A DNA stretch of 64,000 bases from Actinomycetospora lutea (GTDB taxonomy: Bacteria > Actinomycetota > Actinomycetes > Mycobacteriales > Pseudonocardiaceae). Shown here in pieces: positions 1 to 8,764 of the stretch. Under the pieces are notes generated by a model. It was not told the DNA's origin. It saw nothing but the letters and a program-made list of their open reading frames with translations, and ran no database searches. Within the stretch, counting starts at the first letter, position 1; each line of letters opens with the position of its first letter. The stretch is from positions 1 through 64,000 of the forward strand of contig NZ_JAQZAL010000021.1 of the NCBI RefSeq assembly GCF_028737205.1. The letters are read 5' to 3'. The position numbers were made by a program, and so were the translations under genes.

Positions 1-108
1 GAACGCGGCTACGTCCTGACCGACACCGAGGCCCCCGTCCCCGAGGACGCCCTCGTCGAACTCCGCCGCTCGCCCGACACGGTCTGGCTGCGGACCTGGG
101 GCGGCTGA
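1..108 (+). CDS. serA: D-3-phosphoglycerate dehydrogenase, C-terminal end (partial)
   Basis: Only the last 35 codons are present, open from the first base and ending with TGA at 106-108. The pattern GYVLTD, an acidic stretch, then ALVELRRSPDTVWLR resembles the last strand and helix of the regulatory ACT domain that closes SerA, the first enzyme of phosphate-dependent serine biosynthesis. The catalytic and NAD-binding parts lie outside the window, so the call rests on this short tail alone. Another ACT-domain protein is possible. The next gene starts four bases after its stop, so the two may be co-transcribed. Confidence 0.5.
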   Translation, partial: ERGYVLTDTEAPVPEDALVELRRSPDTVWLRTWGG

Positions 109-112
109 GCGG

Positions 113-1129
113 ATGGACGCACCGGTGTCGACGAATCTCCCGGTCCTCGACATGGCGATGCTCGACGGCGACGAGGCCTCGGCCGCGGCGTTCCGCGACG
201 CCCTGCGCACGGCGACGCACGAGGTCGGGTTCTTCTACCTCGTCGGGCACGGCATCCCCGACGACGTCACCGCCCGGGCGTTCGCCACGGCCGAGCGGTT
301 CTTCGCACTGCCCGAGCAGGACAAGCAGGGCATCGAGATGCTGCGCAGCCCGCACTTCCGCGGCTACACCCGCACCGGCGGTGAGCTCACCGCCGGCCGG
401 GTCGACTGGCGCGAGCAGATCGACCTCGGCGCCGAGCGCGCCCGCACCGACGACCCGGGCGCCCCCGCCTACATGCGCCTCGAGGGCCCCAACCTCTGGC
501 CGGCGGCGCAGCCCGAGCTGCGCACGGTGTTCACCGACTGGGAGCAGCGGTGCTCGGTCGTCGCTCGCCGGCTGATGCGGTCGTGGGCGCTGGCGCTCGG
601 CAGCGCCGCCGACGTCTTCGACGACACCTTCGGCGACCGCCCGTCCACGCTGATCAAGCTCGTCCGCTACCCCGGCCGGGAGGACCGGGGCCAGGGCGTC
701 GGCGCCCACAACGATCCCGGCGTGCTGACGCTGCTGATGATCGAGCCGGGCAAGGGCGGGCTCCAGGTCGAGCACGAGGGCGCGTGGCTCGACGCGCCCG
801 CCCTGCCCGGGGCGTTCGTGGTGAACATCGGCGAGCTGATGGAGTTCGCCACCGACGGCTACCTCAAGGCGACGAGGCACCGCGTCGTCTCGCCGCCCCT
901 CGGCGAGACCCGCCTGTCGATCCCGTTCTTCTTCAACCCCGCTCTCGACTCCACCGTCCCCCGGATCGACCTGGCGCCGGAGCTCGCGAGCCGGGCCCGC
1001 GGGGTCACCCGGGACCCCGGCAACGTCATCTCCGGCACCTTCGGCGACAACCTGCTCAAGGCCCGCCTGCGCGCCCATCCCGACGTCGCGGCGATCCACC
1101 ACGCCGACCTGGTGCCGAGCAGGTCCTGA
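113..1129 (+). CDS. Isopenicillin N synthase-family 2-oxoglutarate/Fe(II) oxygenase
   Basis: This 338-residue protein has the length and order of the plant/bacterial IPNS-like dioxygenases: an N-terminal DIOX_N region (about 8-120) and a jelly-roll 2OG-Fe(II) domain (about 175-290). The iron ligands are visible as H199 and D201 in the sequence HNDPG and H256 in TRHRVV. R267 and S269 in RLSI form the RxS pair that binds 2-oxoglutarate in this family. Such enzymes hydroxylate, desaturate or cyclise small molecules in the cytosol. The substrate cannot be told from sequence. It starts four bases after the serA-like stop. The oppositely oriented GntR gene follows and is not obviously linked. Confidence 0.88.
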   Translation: MDAPVSTNLPVLDMAMLDGDEASAAAFRDALRTATHEVGFFYLVGHGIPDDVTARAFATAERFFALPEQDKQGIEMLRSPHFRGYTRTGGELTAGRVDWREQIDLGAERARTDDPGAPAYMRLEGPNLWPAAQPELRTVFTDWEQRCSVVARRLMRSWALALGSAADVFDDTFGDRPSTLIKLVRYPGREDRGQGVGAHNDPGVLTLLMIEPGKGGLQVEHEGAWLDAPALPGAFVVNIGELMEFATDGYLKATRHRVVSPPLGETRLSIPFFFNPALDSTVPRIDLAPELASRARGVTRDPGNVISGTFGDNLLKARLRAHPDVAAIHHADLVPSRS

Positions 1130-1316
1130 GCCCCTCCGCTCGGGACGCTCCGCCCGCCCGGGGTGTGGGCCGGCCCCGGACTTCGTCCCGGGGGGAGGAA
1201 CGGCGTCCGGGACCGGCCTGTCCATCGTGGCAGCTCGCCGCGGGCTTTCGGGGCGGACTTCGTCCTGCGGGCAATCAGCTCGTCCGACGTCTCGCCGACG
1301 AGGGCGCCGCGGACCG

Positions 1317-2030
1317 TCAGAGCGCGCCGAGCAGGTTGGTGCGGACGTCGACGAGGTGGGCGCGCATGTGCTCGCGAGCAGCGTCGGGGTCGCGCTCCAC
1401 CAGGGCGGTGACGATCTCGCCGTGGCAGCTCTCGTAGCCACGCCGGCGTTCGGGAGTCGCGGACCGGCGCTTGATGTTGCCCCACACCGGGAGGTCGCGG
1501 GCGGCGTTCATCGTGTCGAAGAGCCGGAGCAGCAGCCCGTTGTGCGCGGCGGCGGCGATGGCGCGGTGCAGCGCGGAGTCCCAGGCCTCGAACTCCTCGT
1601 AGGTCGTGGTGGCGTTGCCGCGGCGCAGGCAGTGCTCGACGTGGTCGATGTCGGCCTGGGTGGCGTGGCGGGCGGCGAGCGCGGCGACCTCCGGCTCGAG
1701 CACCAGCCGGGTCGACATGATCTCCGCCGGACTGGTCTGCAATGGTCCGTTCGCTCCCGGGGGCAGCGCGAGGTCCCGGCCCAGCTCGGCGAGGAACGTC
1801 CCCCGTCCCACGTGACGGGTGATCCGTCCTTCGCGCTCCAGCTCGGCCAGCGCCGCGCGCACGGCTCCCCGGGACGCGCCGAGGCTCTCACTGAGGGCGC
1901 GCTCGGTCGGGATCTTCGACCCGGTACGCAGCGCGCCGTCGGAGAGTCCCTGGTCGAGCAGGGTGCGCAGTCGGGCGACCACCGGGCCGGGCGCCGGCTC
2001 CGGGCGGTCGTCGCCGAGGGGTGCGGCCAC
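1317..2030 (-). CDS. GntR-family (FadR/FCD) transcriptional regulator
   Basis: A 237-residue regulator with an N-terminal winged helix (about 14-75, including KIPTERALSESLGASRGAVR) and an all-helical FCD ligand domain (about 95-225). The FCD domain carries the expected acidic and His residues (DSALHRAI, ESCHGEI, REHMRAHL) that often hold a metal near the effector pocket. The start is GTG at 2030, preceded by AGAGGT. It is divergent from the FAH-hydrolase/alpha-beta-hydrolase/amidohydrolase operon and most likely controls it and itself from the 200-bp gap, where ATTGG/CCAAT half-sites cluster. FCD regulators usually sense organic acids; the effector here is unknown. Confidence 0.88.
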   Translation of the reverse strand: MAAPLGDDRPEPAPGPVVARLRTLLDQGLSDGALRTGSKIPTERALSESLGASRGAVRAALAELEREGRITRHVGRGTFLAELGRDLALPPGANGPLQTSPAEIMSTRLVLEPEVAALAARHATQADIDHVEHCLRRGNATTTYEEFEAWDSALHRAIAAAAHNGLLLRLFDTMNAARDLPVWGNIKRRSATPERRRGYESCHGEIVTALVERDPDAAREHMRAHLVDVRTNLLGAL

Positions 2031-2067
2031 CGTCCACCTCTGCTTCCGTCGAGCACCTGCAGTCCGA

Positions 2068-2189
2068 CCAATACCGGACCAATGCTATCTCATCCGTCCT
2101 ATTGGCATCCACCCCGCCGCGTCGTACGGTCGTTCCAGTGACGCCGTGACGCACCACACGCGGCGATTGGTCAGGATTGATCGGTATTG
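2068..2189. promoter_or_regulatory. Divergent control region with repeated CCAAT/ATTGG half-sites
   Basis: The gap between the GntR start (2030) and the FAH-hydrolase start (2231) holds CCAATA at 2068-2073, CCAAT at 2079-2083, ATTGG at 2101-2105, ATTGGT at 2166-2171 and GTATTG at 2184-2189. The A+T-rich hexamers stand out in this GC-rich DNA and recur in both orientations. They are candidate binding half-sites for the adjacent GntR/FCD protein. Spacing is irregular, so which pairs form the true operator is not clear. Confidence 0.35.
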
Positions 2190-2230
2190 CGCCGCCCGTG
2201 ACGTCGGCCGGGGGTGCGGTGGAGGTGTCC

Positions 2231-3103
2231 ATGAAGCTGGTGACGTTCGTGGCCGACGGGCGCGAGGCGCTCGGGCGGGTCGACGACGACGGGACCACCG
2301 TCGGCGACCTGGGCGCGGTGGTGGGCGACCGGTCACTGCTCGAGGTCATCGAGGCCTGGGACCGGCTCGGGCCGGCGATCGGCGACGCGCGTGACCTGCC
2401 CGTCGTGGCGGGCGCGCGGCTGCGGGCGCCGATCCCGGAGCCGCGCCGCGACCTGTTCGCGGTCGGCAAGAACTACCGCGAGCACGTCGCGGAGTTCGGG
2501 CGCTCGGGCTACGACACCCCGCAGCGCTCGGAGGACCTGCCCGACAAGCCGATCGTGTTCTCGAAGGCCACGACCGCGGTCACCGGCCCGTTCGACGACG
2601 TCGAGTCCCACCCGGCGGTGACCCGGGAGCTCGACTACGAGGCCGAGCTCGGCGTCATCATCGGCCGCGGCGGGCGCGGCATCTCCCGCGAGCGGGCCCC
2701 GGAGCACGTGTGGGGCTACACGATCGTCAACGACGTCACCGCCCGCGACGTGCAGCGCGACCACAAGCAGTGGCTGCTCGGCAAGTCGCTCGACACCCAC
2801 GCCCCGATGGGTCCGTGGGCGGTGAGCGCCGACGAGATCGCCGATCTGGGCGCGCTCGAGGTGTCCTGCACGGTCAACGGGGAGCCCCGCCAGAAGGCGC
2901 CGGTCGCCGATCTCATCTTCGACGTGCCCGAGCTGATCCGCGTGATCTCCGCGGGCATCACGCTGCTGCCCGGCGACGTCATCGCCACCGGCACGCCCGC
3001 GGGCGTCGGCATCGGTTTCGAACCGCCCCGCTTCCTGCGCTCCGGCGACGTCGTCGAGTGCGCGATCACGGGCCTCGGTGCCCTGCGCAACACCATCCGC
3101 TGA
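2231..3103 (+). CDS. Fumarylacetoacetate hydrolase (FAH) family protein
   Basis: From ATG 2231 (GGAGGTG at 2221-2227) the protein is 290 residues, the usual size for FAH-fold hydrolases and decarboxylases of ring-cleavage pathways. The metal site is recognisable: Glu residues in LDYEAELGVIIG and the conserved NDVTARD after WGYTIV. The catalytic domain begins near VGKNYREH and ends with the GDVIATGTPAGVG signature. Members hydrolyse or decarboxylate 3-acylpyruvates or 2-keto acids. It heads an operon with an alpha/beta hydrolase and an amidohydrolase, all probably under the divergent GntR regulator. The start 18 codons upstream lacks a ribosome-binding site and was not used. Confidence 0.87.
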   Translation: MKLVTFVADGREALGRVDDDGTTVGDLGAVVGDRSLLEVIEAWDRLGPAIGDARDLPVVAGARLRAPIPEPRRDLFAVGKNYREHVAEFGRSGYDTPQRSEDLPDKPIVFSKATTAVTGPFDDVESHPAVTRELDYEAELGVIIGRGGRGISRERAPEHVWGYTIVNDVTARDVQRDHKQWLLGKSLDTHAPMGPWAVSADEIADLGALEVSCTVNGEPRQKAPVADLIFDVPELIRVISAGITLLPGDVIATGTPAGVGIGFEPPRFLRSGDVVECAITGLGALRNTIR

Positions 3104-3128
3104 ACGACTCCCCGAGGAGGACGAACGC

Positions 3129-3893
3129 GTGCAGGTCAACGGCAAGGAGCTCGCCGTCGAGGTCACCGGGGACGGCCCGCCCGTCCTGCTGGTGCACGGT
3201 CTCGGCGGGACGTCGAACTTCTACCAGCCCCAGGTCGCGGCGCTCGCCGAACGGTTCACGGTGATCCGGCCCGACATGGAGGGCTCCGGGCGCTCGCCCG
3301 TCGCCGGCACACTGTCGATCGAGGGCTTCGCGAACGACCTCGCGGCGCTCGTCGAGGACCTCGACGCCGGCCCGGCGAGGGTCGTCGGGCACTCGATGGC
3401 GACGATCACCGTGCGCAGCCTCGCCGCCCGCCGCCCGGAGCTCGTCAGCCACCTCGCGCTCCTGGGTGCCGTGCCCGCGCCGCTGCCCGAGGCCGGCCAG
3501 CAGGGCCAGCACGACCGCGCGGCGAAGGTCCGCGCCGAGGGCATGGCCGCCGTCGCCGACGCGGTGATGACCAACGCGACCGCCGAGGCGACCCGCCGCG
3601 ACCACCCCGCGACCGCGGCGTGCGTCCGCGAGCTGGTCCTGCGCCAGGACCCCGAGGGCTACGCCCGGTCCTGCGAGGCGCTGGCGGGGGCGAACGACCC
3701 CGGCCCGGTCGACCCGGCCCTGCCGCTGCTGCTGCTCACCGGTGCGGTCGACGGCGTCGGCGCCCCCGCGGTCACCCAGGCGCTCGCCGAGTCCCACGGC
3801 TCGGCCGTCGCGGAGATCCTCACCGACTGCGGTCACTGGACCGCGCTCGAGAAGCCGCACGAGGTCACCGAGCACCTCCTCAAGTTCTTCTGA
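3129..3893 (+). CDS. Alpha/beta-fold hydrolase
   Basis: The 254-residue reading from GTG 3129 is preceded by GAGGAGG at about 3115-3121, 25 bases after the FAH-gene stop. It shows the alpha/beta hydrolase order: HGLGG oxyanion motif near residue 24, nucleophile elbow GHSM (VVGHSMATI) and a C-terminal catalytic His in DCGHWTALEKP. Size and motifs match the MhpC/BphD/haloalkane-type group that cleaves C-C, ester or lactone bonds. Position between an FAH-family enzyme and an amidohydrolase suggests a hydrolytic step in the same catabolic route. The substrate is not predictable. Confidence 0.87.
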   Translation: MQVNGKELAVEVTGDGPPVLLVHGLGGTSNFYQPQVAALAERFTVIRPDMEGSGRSPVAGTLSIEGFANDLAALVEDLDAGPARVVGHSMATITVRSLAARRPELVSHLALLGAVPAPLPEAGQQGQHDRAAKVRAEGMAAVADAVMTNATAEATRRDHPATAACVRELVLRQDPEGYARSCEALAGANDPGPVDPALPLLLLTGAVDGVGAPAVTQALAESHGSAVAEILTDCGHWTALEKPHEVTEHLLKFF

Positions 3894-3925
3894 CCCACAC
3901 CACCCCTCGACGACGAGGAGCCGTC

Positions 3926-5224
3926 ATGAGCAAGGTCCTCTTCCGCAACGTCTCCATCCTCGACTCCACGGGCGCCGACCCGTACCCCGGCGACGTGCTC
4001 GTCGAGGACGACCGGATCGCCGCCGTCGGCACCGTCGACGAGTCCCGCGCGCTGCACGCGCAGGTCGTCGAGGGCCGGGGCCGCACGCTCATGTCCGGGC
4101 TGTGCGACGCGCACACCCACTTCAGCTGGAACAACTCCGCCGACCTCGACGGCCTGGGCACCATGCCCGTCGAGGAGCACCTCCTCTTCGCCGTCGAGTC
4201 AGCGAAGAAGTACATCGACTCCGGCTACACGATGTGCCTCGGTGCCGCGTCGGCCAAGGAGCGCCTCGACGTCGTCTGCCGCGACGCCATCAACGCCGGG
4301 CGCATCCCGGGCCCGCGCTACCTCGCCAACGGCCCCGAGATCGCCGTCACCGGCGGCGCCCTCATCAAGTCGATCACCAAGTTCGCCGACGGCCCCGAGG
4401 GCATGCGGCTCGCGGTCCGGCAGCTCATCGACCTCGGCGTCGACCAGATCAAGCTGTCGATGACCGGCGAGGAGATCACCGGCACGCAGCGCGCCGAGGA
4501 CACCTACTTCTCCGACGAGGAGGTCGCCGCCGCGGTCACCGAGGCCCACCGCCGCGGCAAGCGCGTCTGCGCCCACGCCCGCTCCGCCGAGAGCGTCAAG
4601 ATGTGTGTCCGCAACAAGGTCGACATCATCTACCACGCCAGCTTCACCGACGCCGAGGGCATGGACATGCTCGAGGCCAACAAGGACTGGGTGTTCGTCG
4701 CCCCCGGGATCAACTGGCTGATCGCGACGCTCTACGAGGCCGAGGCCTTCGGGTTCCCGCAGGAGGCCGCCGAGGCCGTCGGGTACAAGAAGGAGCTCGA
4801 GATGGCCACCGAGGGCCTGCGCGAGATGCACCGGCGCGGCATCACGCTGCTGCCCGGCGGCGACTACGGCTTCGCCTGGACCCCGCACGGCACCTACGCC
4901 CGCGACCTCGAGCACTTCGTCGAGCGCCTCGGCTTCACGCCGATGGAGGCGATCATCTCGGCCACCGCGTGGGGCGGCGAGATCATGCTGCGGCCCGACG
5001 AGCTCGGGAAGGTCCAGCCCGGCTACCTCGCCGACCTCGTCCTCGTCGACGGCGACCCGATCTCCGACATCACGATCCTGCAGGACCACGACGCCCTGCA
5101 CGCGATCATGAAGGACGGCAAGTTCCACAAGGAGGACCAGCCGCTGGTCACCAGCAGCGGCCTCGACGCGCCCGCCGGGCAGGTCAGCGGGACGACCCGG
5201 CAGTACGTCGAGGCCCGTCCCTGA
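3926..5224 (+). CDS. Metal-dependent amidohydrolase family protein
   Basis: Starts at ATG 3926 with GAGGAG upstream and gives 432 residues, typical of the imidazolonepropionase/prolidase-like amidohydrolases. The N-terminal beta-sandwich is followed by the metal motif HTH in CDAHTHFSW. The lysine strand QIKLSMTGEE, His residues in CAHARSAE and IIYHASF, and Asp in GGDYGFAW complete the expected binuclear site of the TIM barrel. The C-terminal GYLADLVLVDGDP is typical of the family. It is the last gene of the GntR-divergent operon and would hydrolyse a C-N bond or a cyclic amide/ester, perhaps upstream of the other two enzymes. Confidence 0.88.
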   Translation: MSKVLFRNVSILDSTGADPYPGDVLVEDDRIAAVGTVDESRALHAQVVEGRGRTLMSGLCDAHTHFSWNNSADLDGLGTMPVEEHLLFAVESAKKYIDSGYTMCLGAASAKERLDVVCRDAINAGRIPGPRYLANGPEIAVTGGALIKSITKFADGPEGMRLAVRQLIDLGVDQIKLSMTGEEITGTQRAEDTYFSDEEVAAAVTEAHRRGKRVCAHARSAESVKMCVRNKVDIIYHASFTDAEGMDMLEANKDWVFVAPGINWLIATLYEAEAFGFPQEAAEAVGYKKELEMATEGLREMHRRGITLLPGGDYGFAWTPHGTYARDLEHFVERLGFTPMEAIISATAWGGEIMLRPDELGKVQPGYLADLVLVDGDPISDITILQDHDALHAIMKDGKFHKEDQPLVTSSGLDAPAGQVSGTTRQYVEARP

Positions 5225-5444
5225 TCCCGGAAGCGCGTCGTCCGAGGGGGCCGGGCGTCACGCCGGTGCCCGGTCCGGGACCGGCTCGAGGCGGCGACCA
5301 CGACGATCCGGCCACCAGCAGGACGGCGACAGCCACGGGGCGGGACGAGGGCGTCAGATCATCCCGTGCGGGTGACGTGGGCGTCGTCCCGTCCGGTGAG
5401 GGTGGGGGCGACGCCCGCGGACGGCGCCGGATCGGGGGACGACG

Positions 5445-6314
5445 ATGTCGGGTCGGGGCGCCGCCGGGCGGGGACCGTCGTTGCGCCACCCCGCCGAGGT
5501 CCCGTTCTTCGTCGTCATGGTCGCCCTGAACGTCGTCATCGTGCTGGTGATCGTGTGGGCCGCGGTCGTCGTCCCGTTCCTGCCCGAGTCGCTCCAGGGG
5601 TCGGCCGGGGCGGACGCCGTCCGCGCCGCGCTGATCGCCCTGTTGTTGTTCGTGCCGGCGCTCGTGGTCGTCCGCGAGGTCCAGCGGGCGACGGTACGGG
5701 GCACCGCGGTGCTGCTCTCGGAGCGGCAGTTCCCGGAGCTGTACCGCACGGCGGACGAGCTCGCCGCGGCCCTGCGACTGCCGAGATGCCCCGACGTCTT
5801 CGTCACGAACGGCAACGGCGAGCTCAACGCCTTCGCCGCCCAGGCCGCCGGGCACGACTACGTCGTGCTCCACAGCGAGCTCTTCGCCAACCTGTACGCC
5901 CACAACCGGGACGGCCTGCGGTTCGTCCTCGGCCACGAGCTGGGGCACATCCGGCTGCATCACGTGTCGCTCTGGTACCAGATCGCGGTCGCCTACTCCG
6001 CGCGCATCCCGGTCCTCGGGCCCACGCTGTCGCGGCTGCGGGAGTACTCGTGCGACCGGCACGGTGCCGCGGCGTCCCCGGACGGCGCCGCCGGACTCGT
6101 CCTGCTCACGTCCGGGCGGTACACGGAGAGCGACGTCGACGTCGCCCAGCTGCTGGAGCAGGGCCGGCTCCTGCGCGGCTTCTGGGTCGGTCTGGCCCAG
6201 CTGCCCCGGTCGCACCCCTTCACCGTCCGTCGCCTCGACCGCCTGGTCGACCTCGGGCTGCTGCACCCGCCCGGCCCGCTCGTGGCCGTGCGGACACAGG
6301 AGTCCGCCGGCTGA
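5445..6314 (+). CDS. M48-family membrane metallopeptidase
   Basis: A 289-residue zinc protease with two N-terminal membrane segments (about 20-46 and 60-78) and the gluzincin motif HELGH at 164-168. The downstream REYSCDRHGA supplies the third zinc ligand Glu, as in HtpX/Ste24-type M48 enzymes. The active site is expected on the cytoplasmic side. The family degrades damaged membrane proteins or processes precursors. It stands alone, 220 bp after the amidohydrolase gene and convergent with the small genes beyond. No SPP-like C-terminal membrane pair is seen, so it belongs to the shorter M48 group common in actinobacteria. Confidence 0.87.
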   Translation: MSGRGAAGRGPSLRHPAEVPFFVVMVALNVVIVLVIVWAAVVVPFLPESLQGSAGADAVRAALIALLLFVPALVVVREVQRATVRGTAVLLSERQFPELYRTADELAAALRLPRCPDVFVTNGNGELNAFAAQAAGHDYVVLHSELFANLYAHNRDGLRFVLGHELGHIRLHHVSLWYQIAVAYSARIPVLGPTLSRLREYSCDRHGAAASPDGAAGLVLLTSGRYTESDVDVAQLLEQGRLLRGFWVGLAQLPRSHPFTVRRLDRLVDLGLLHPPGPLVAVRTQESAG

Positions 6315-6486
6315 CGGTCACGGCTCCTGCTCCCCCTCGCCGGCCACCCACGCCGTGGGACGTGGCGCGGCGGACGGCGAACTTCAGTTCCTCGGCCAGG
6401 GCGTCGCCCTCGTACTCGCGCAGCCCGGCTCCGAGGAGGTACAGCAGACGGATCCGCCGGTCGGCGGCGACCTCCCGGCGCAGCAC
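6220..6486 (-). CDS. Possible small protein or gene remnant
   Basis: This 88-codon frame starts at GTG 6486 and overlaps the end of the M48 gene. Its first half (VLRREVAADRRIRLLYLLG followed by REYEGDALAEELKFAV) has the balanced composition of a real helical protein, unlike the Arg/Ala/Pro-rich shadows around it. It follows the 92-residue membrane-protein gene by 37 bp on the same strand. The second half becomes low-complexity Arg/Gly. No ribosome-binding site is obvious and no family is recognised, so it may be a decayed gene. Confidence 0.25.
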   Translation of the reverse strand: MLRREVAADRRIRLLYLLGAGLREYEGDALAEELKFAVRRATSHGVGGRRGGAGAVTVSRRTPVSARPRAGRAGAAARGRPGGRGDGR

Positions 6487-6523
6487 GGGCTCGACGATCC
6501 CCGCCGACCGGGCTCGCTCCGGG

Positions 6524-6802
6524 TCAGCCGACCACCTTCAGGCCACTGCCGATCTCGCGGACCACCGTGTTGTCCCGGTTGCGGGCCATGACGTGACCGA
6601 GCCCGAGCAGGCCGGCGACGGGCCACGGGATCACCTCGAACGCGGCGAGCGCGCCGACGGTGATCAGGTAGCTGAGGCTGCCGGTCAGCGGCCACCCGAC
6701 CGGACCGACGTACGGGATCTCGACGTGCCACTCCCACCGGGAGGACTCATCCTTCTCGGTCGTCGCCGCCGACGAGGCGGCGGCGGCACCGTCGGACGTC
6801 AT
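6524..6802 (-). CDS. Small membrane protein, function unknown
   Basis: A 92-residue protein read from ATG 6802, with GGAGGAG eight bases upstream. After a polar Ala/Ser/Glu-rich start it has WEWHVEIPYVGPVGWPLTG, then one or two hydrophobic stretches (about 45-75) and a basic end (VMARNRDNTVVREIG). The aromatic/Pro entry and short loop suggest a hairpin in the membrane. I do not recognise the family. It lies downstream of a two-component pair on the same strand, so it could be part of that regulon. The longer upstream frame lacks a binding site. Confidence 0.6.
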   Translation of the reverse strand: MTSDGAAAASSAATTEKDESSRWEWHVEIPYVGPVGWPLTGSLSYLITVGALAAFEVIPWPVAGLLGLGHVMARNRDNTVVREIGSGLKVVG

Positions 6803-6896
6803 CGGTTGCTCCTCCGCGTCGCGGTTCCTCGGTGCCCACACCGTGGGCCCCGGGCGCCGGAGCGGCCTCATCCACGTCGGGTGATCCGACCGTGGC

Positions 6897-7595
6897 TCAC
6901 TCGCCGTCGCGGGCGGGGTCCGGCGGTGCGACGAGGCGGTGTCGGAAGGCGACGACGACGAGCTGGGCGCGGTCGTGGACGCCGAGCTTGACCATGGCCC
7001 GCCCGACGTGGGTCTTCACCGTCGCGGGACTGATCGTGAGGTGCTCGGCGATCTCCTCGTTGCCCAGTCCGTGGGCGACGAGCCCGACGATCTCCCGCTC
7101 GCGCGTCGTCAGCCGGGTCAGCGCGGACCGGTCGACGCGGGGTGCGCCGGGGCCGCTGACGAGGCGTGCGACGAGGCGGCGCGTGGGTCCGGGGGACAGC
7201 AGGGCCTCGCCGCCCGCGACGACCCGGATGCCGTTCAGGAGCTGGCGGGGTTCGGTGTTCTTGACCAGGAAGCCGGCGGCCCCGGCTCCGAGGGCCTCGA
7301 TGACGTTCTCGTCGTGGTCGAACGTCGTGAGGACGAGGACGTGGACCCCGGCGAGGTCGGCGTCCCCGGCGATCTCACGGGTCGCGGCGAGCCCGTCGAC
7401 GCCCGGCATCCGGATGTCCATGAGCACGACGTGGGGACGGGTCCGTCGGGCGAGGTCGACCGCGGTGGCACCGTCCCCCGCTTCGCCGACCACGGTCATC
7501 CCGGGCTCGGCGTCGATCAGCACCCGGAAGCCGCCGCGGACGAGCGCCTCGTCGTCGGCGATCAGCACCCGCAGGGTGTCGCCGGCGGACGTCAC
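6897..7595 (-). CDS. NarL/FixJ-family response regulator
   Basis: 232 residues with a receiver domain (about 8-125) and a C-terminal LuxR-type helix-turn-helix (about 160-220). The acidic pocket is present (ADDE near residue 14), the phosphorylated Asp is D60 in VVLMDIRMPG, and the switch Lys lies in LVKNTEPRQL. The DNA-binding part shows LTTREREIVGLVAHGLGNEE. Its start codon overlaps the stop of the upstream histidine kinase (ATGA at 7592-7595), so the pair is translated together. Regulators of this type bind short inverted repeats as dimers after phosphorylation. The signal is unknown. Confidence 0.93.
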   Translation of the reverse strand: MTSAGDTLRVLIADDEALVRGGFRVLIDAEPGMTVVGEAGDGATAVDLARRTRPHVVLMDIRMPGVDGLAATREIAGDADLAGVHVLVLTTFDHDENVIEALGAGAAGFLVKNTEPRQLLNGIRVVAGGEALLSPGPTRRLVARLVSGPGAPRVDRSALTRLTTREREIVGLVAHGLGNEEIAEHLTISPATVKTHVGRAMVKLGVHDRAQLVVVAFRHRLVAPPDPARDGE

Positions 7596-8764
7596 CGGAC
7601 CTCCGGCACGGGGAGCTCGGCGCGGACCTCGAAACCGCCGTCGGGGCGGGGCCCGGCCGTCAGCGTGCCGGCGAGCGCGCGGGCCCGTTCGCGCATGCCG
7701 TCGATGCCCTGCCCGTCACCGTCGGTCGGCGGCGTCGCGGTGCCGTCGTCACGGACACGCACGACGAGCCGGGACGGCTGGTGCTCCACGGCCAGCCAGA
7801 CCGTGCGGGCGTCGGCGTGCCGGATCACGTTGGTGAGCGCCTCCTGGACGATGCGGTAGGCGGCCAGGTCGACGGGTACCGGCAGCGCCGGTCGGTCGCG
7901 GTCGACGTCGAGCTCGATCTGCAGGCCGGCACCCTCGACGGTCTCCAGCAACGAGGCCAGACGGTCGAGTCCGGCGGGCTGCTCGACGTCGTCGGAGGTG
8001 CGCAGGGCCGCGAGGACGGCCTTGACATCGGCCAGGCCGGTGTCGCAGATGCCCTTGATCGCCGCCAGGGCCTCGCCGGCCTGGCCGGGACGCTGCTCGA
8101 GGACGTGCAGGCCGACGCCCGCCTGCACGCTGATCGTCGCCATCGAGTGTCCGACCACGTCGTGCAGCTCGCGGGCGATGCGCAGCCGTTCCTCGGCGAT
8201 CAGACGGCGGCCCCGCTCCTCACGGAGCGAGGTCTCCCTGGCGAGCTCGGCGCGCGTGCTCGCCAGCAGGGCGCGGTAGTAGCCGACGGCCGCGCCCGCG
8301 CTCCCGGCGGTGGCGGCGAGAAGGACCGCGATCGGCACCACGCCGACGGTGTCGACGTCCCCGAGGACGACACGGATCGCCAGGATCTGGACCCCGGCCG
8401 TGACGGCCGCGCCGGCCAGGCCCCACCGCCAGCCGCGGTCGGCGGCCAGGGTGAAGCAGCCGAGCAACGGGACGAGCGCGACGAGGCGCCCGGGGTAGGG
8501 ACCCAGGAACCAGACCAGGACGATCGCGTTGCTCGCGGCGAGCGTCGCGCGCGGATGCCGGCGACGGAGCGCCACCGAGGCGGCGAGGCCTGCGGCGAGG
8601 CCGAACGCGCCGGCGTCGAGCCCGCGTGGGGCCGGAGTCGACACCGGACCGATCCCGGCCCACGCCGTGACGAGGACCAGCACGGCGAGCACGACACCCA
8701 GCCCGACGTCGACCGCCGCCGAGGACGTGTGGCGACGCGGGGGGTCCGCCCTGGTGTCGCTCAT
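7592..8764 (-). CDS. Sensor histidine kinase (HisKA_3/HATPase type)
   Basis: Read from ATG 8764 (GGGGAGG upstream) the kinase is 390 residues. About five or six membrane segments fill residues 15-165. The dimerisation/phosphoacceptor helix carries H201 in ARELHDVVGHSM. The HATPase domain follows with QEALTNVIRHA as N-box, VRDDGTATPP as the degenerate G1 box and GQGIDGMRERA. This is the DesK/NarX-like architecture that pairs with NarL-type regulators, and the partner gene overlaps by four bases. With almost no extracytoplasmic domain, it probably senses the membrane state or an intramembrane signal. Longer upstream starts lack a binding site. Confidence 0.91.
   Translation of the reverse strand: MSDTRADPPRRHTSSAAVDVGLGVVLAVLVLVTAWAGIGPVSTPAPRGLDAGAFGLAAGLAASVALRRRHPRATLAASNAIVLVWFLGPYPGRLVALVPLLGCFTLAADRGWRWGLAGAAVTAGVQILAIRVVLGDVDTVGVVPIAVLLAATAGSAGAAVGYYRALLASTRAELARETSLREERGRRLIAEERLRIARELHDVVGHSMATISVQAGVGLHVLEQRPGQAGEALAAIKGICDTGLADVKAVLAALRTSDDVEQPAGLDRLASLLETVEGAGLQIELDVDRDRPALPVPVDLAAYRIVQEALTNVIRHADARTVWLAVEHQPSRLVVRVRDDGTATPPTDGDGQGIDGMRERARALAGTLTAGPRPDGGFEVRAELPVPEVR

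Noticed and set aside
4199..5128. Minus-strand open frame opposite the amidohydrolase.
   Set aside because: It is a shadow of the well-supported amidohydrolase gene, with no motif of its own.
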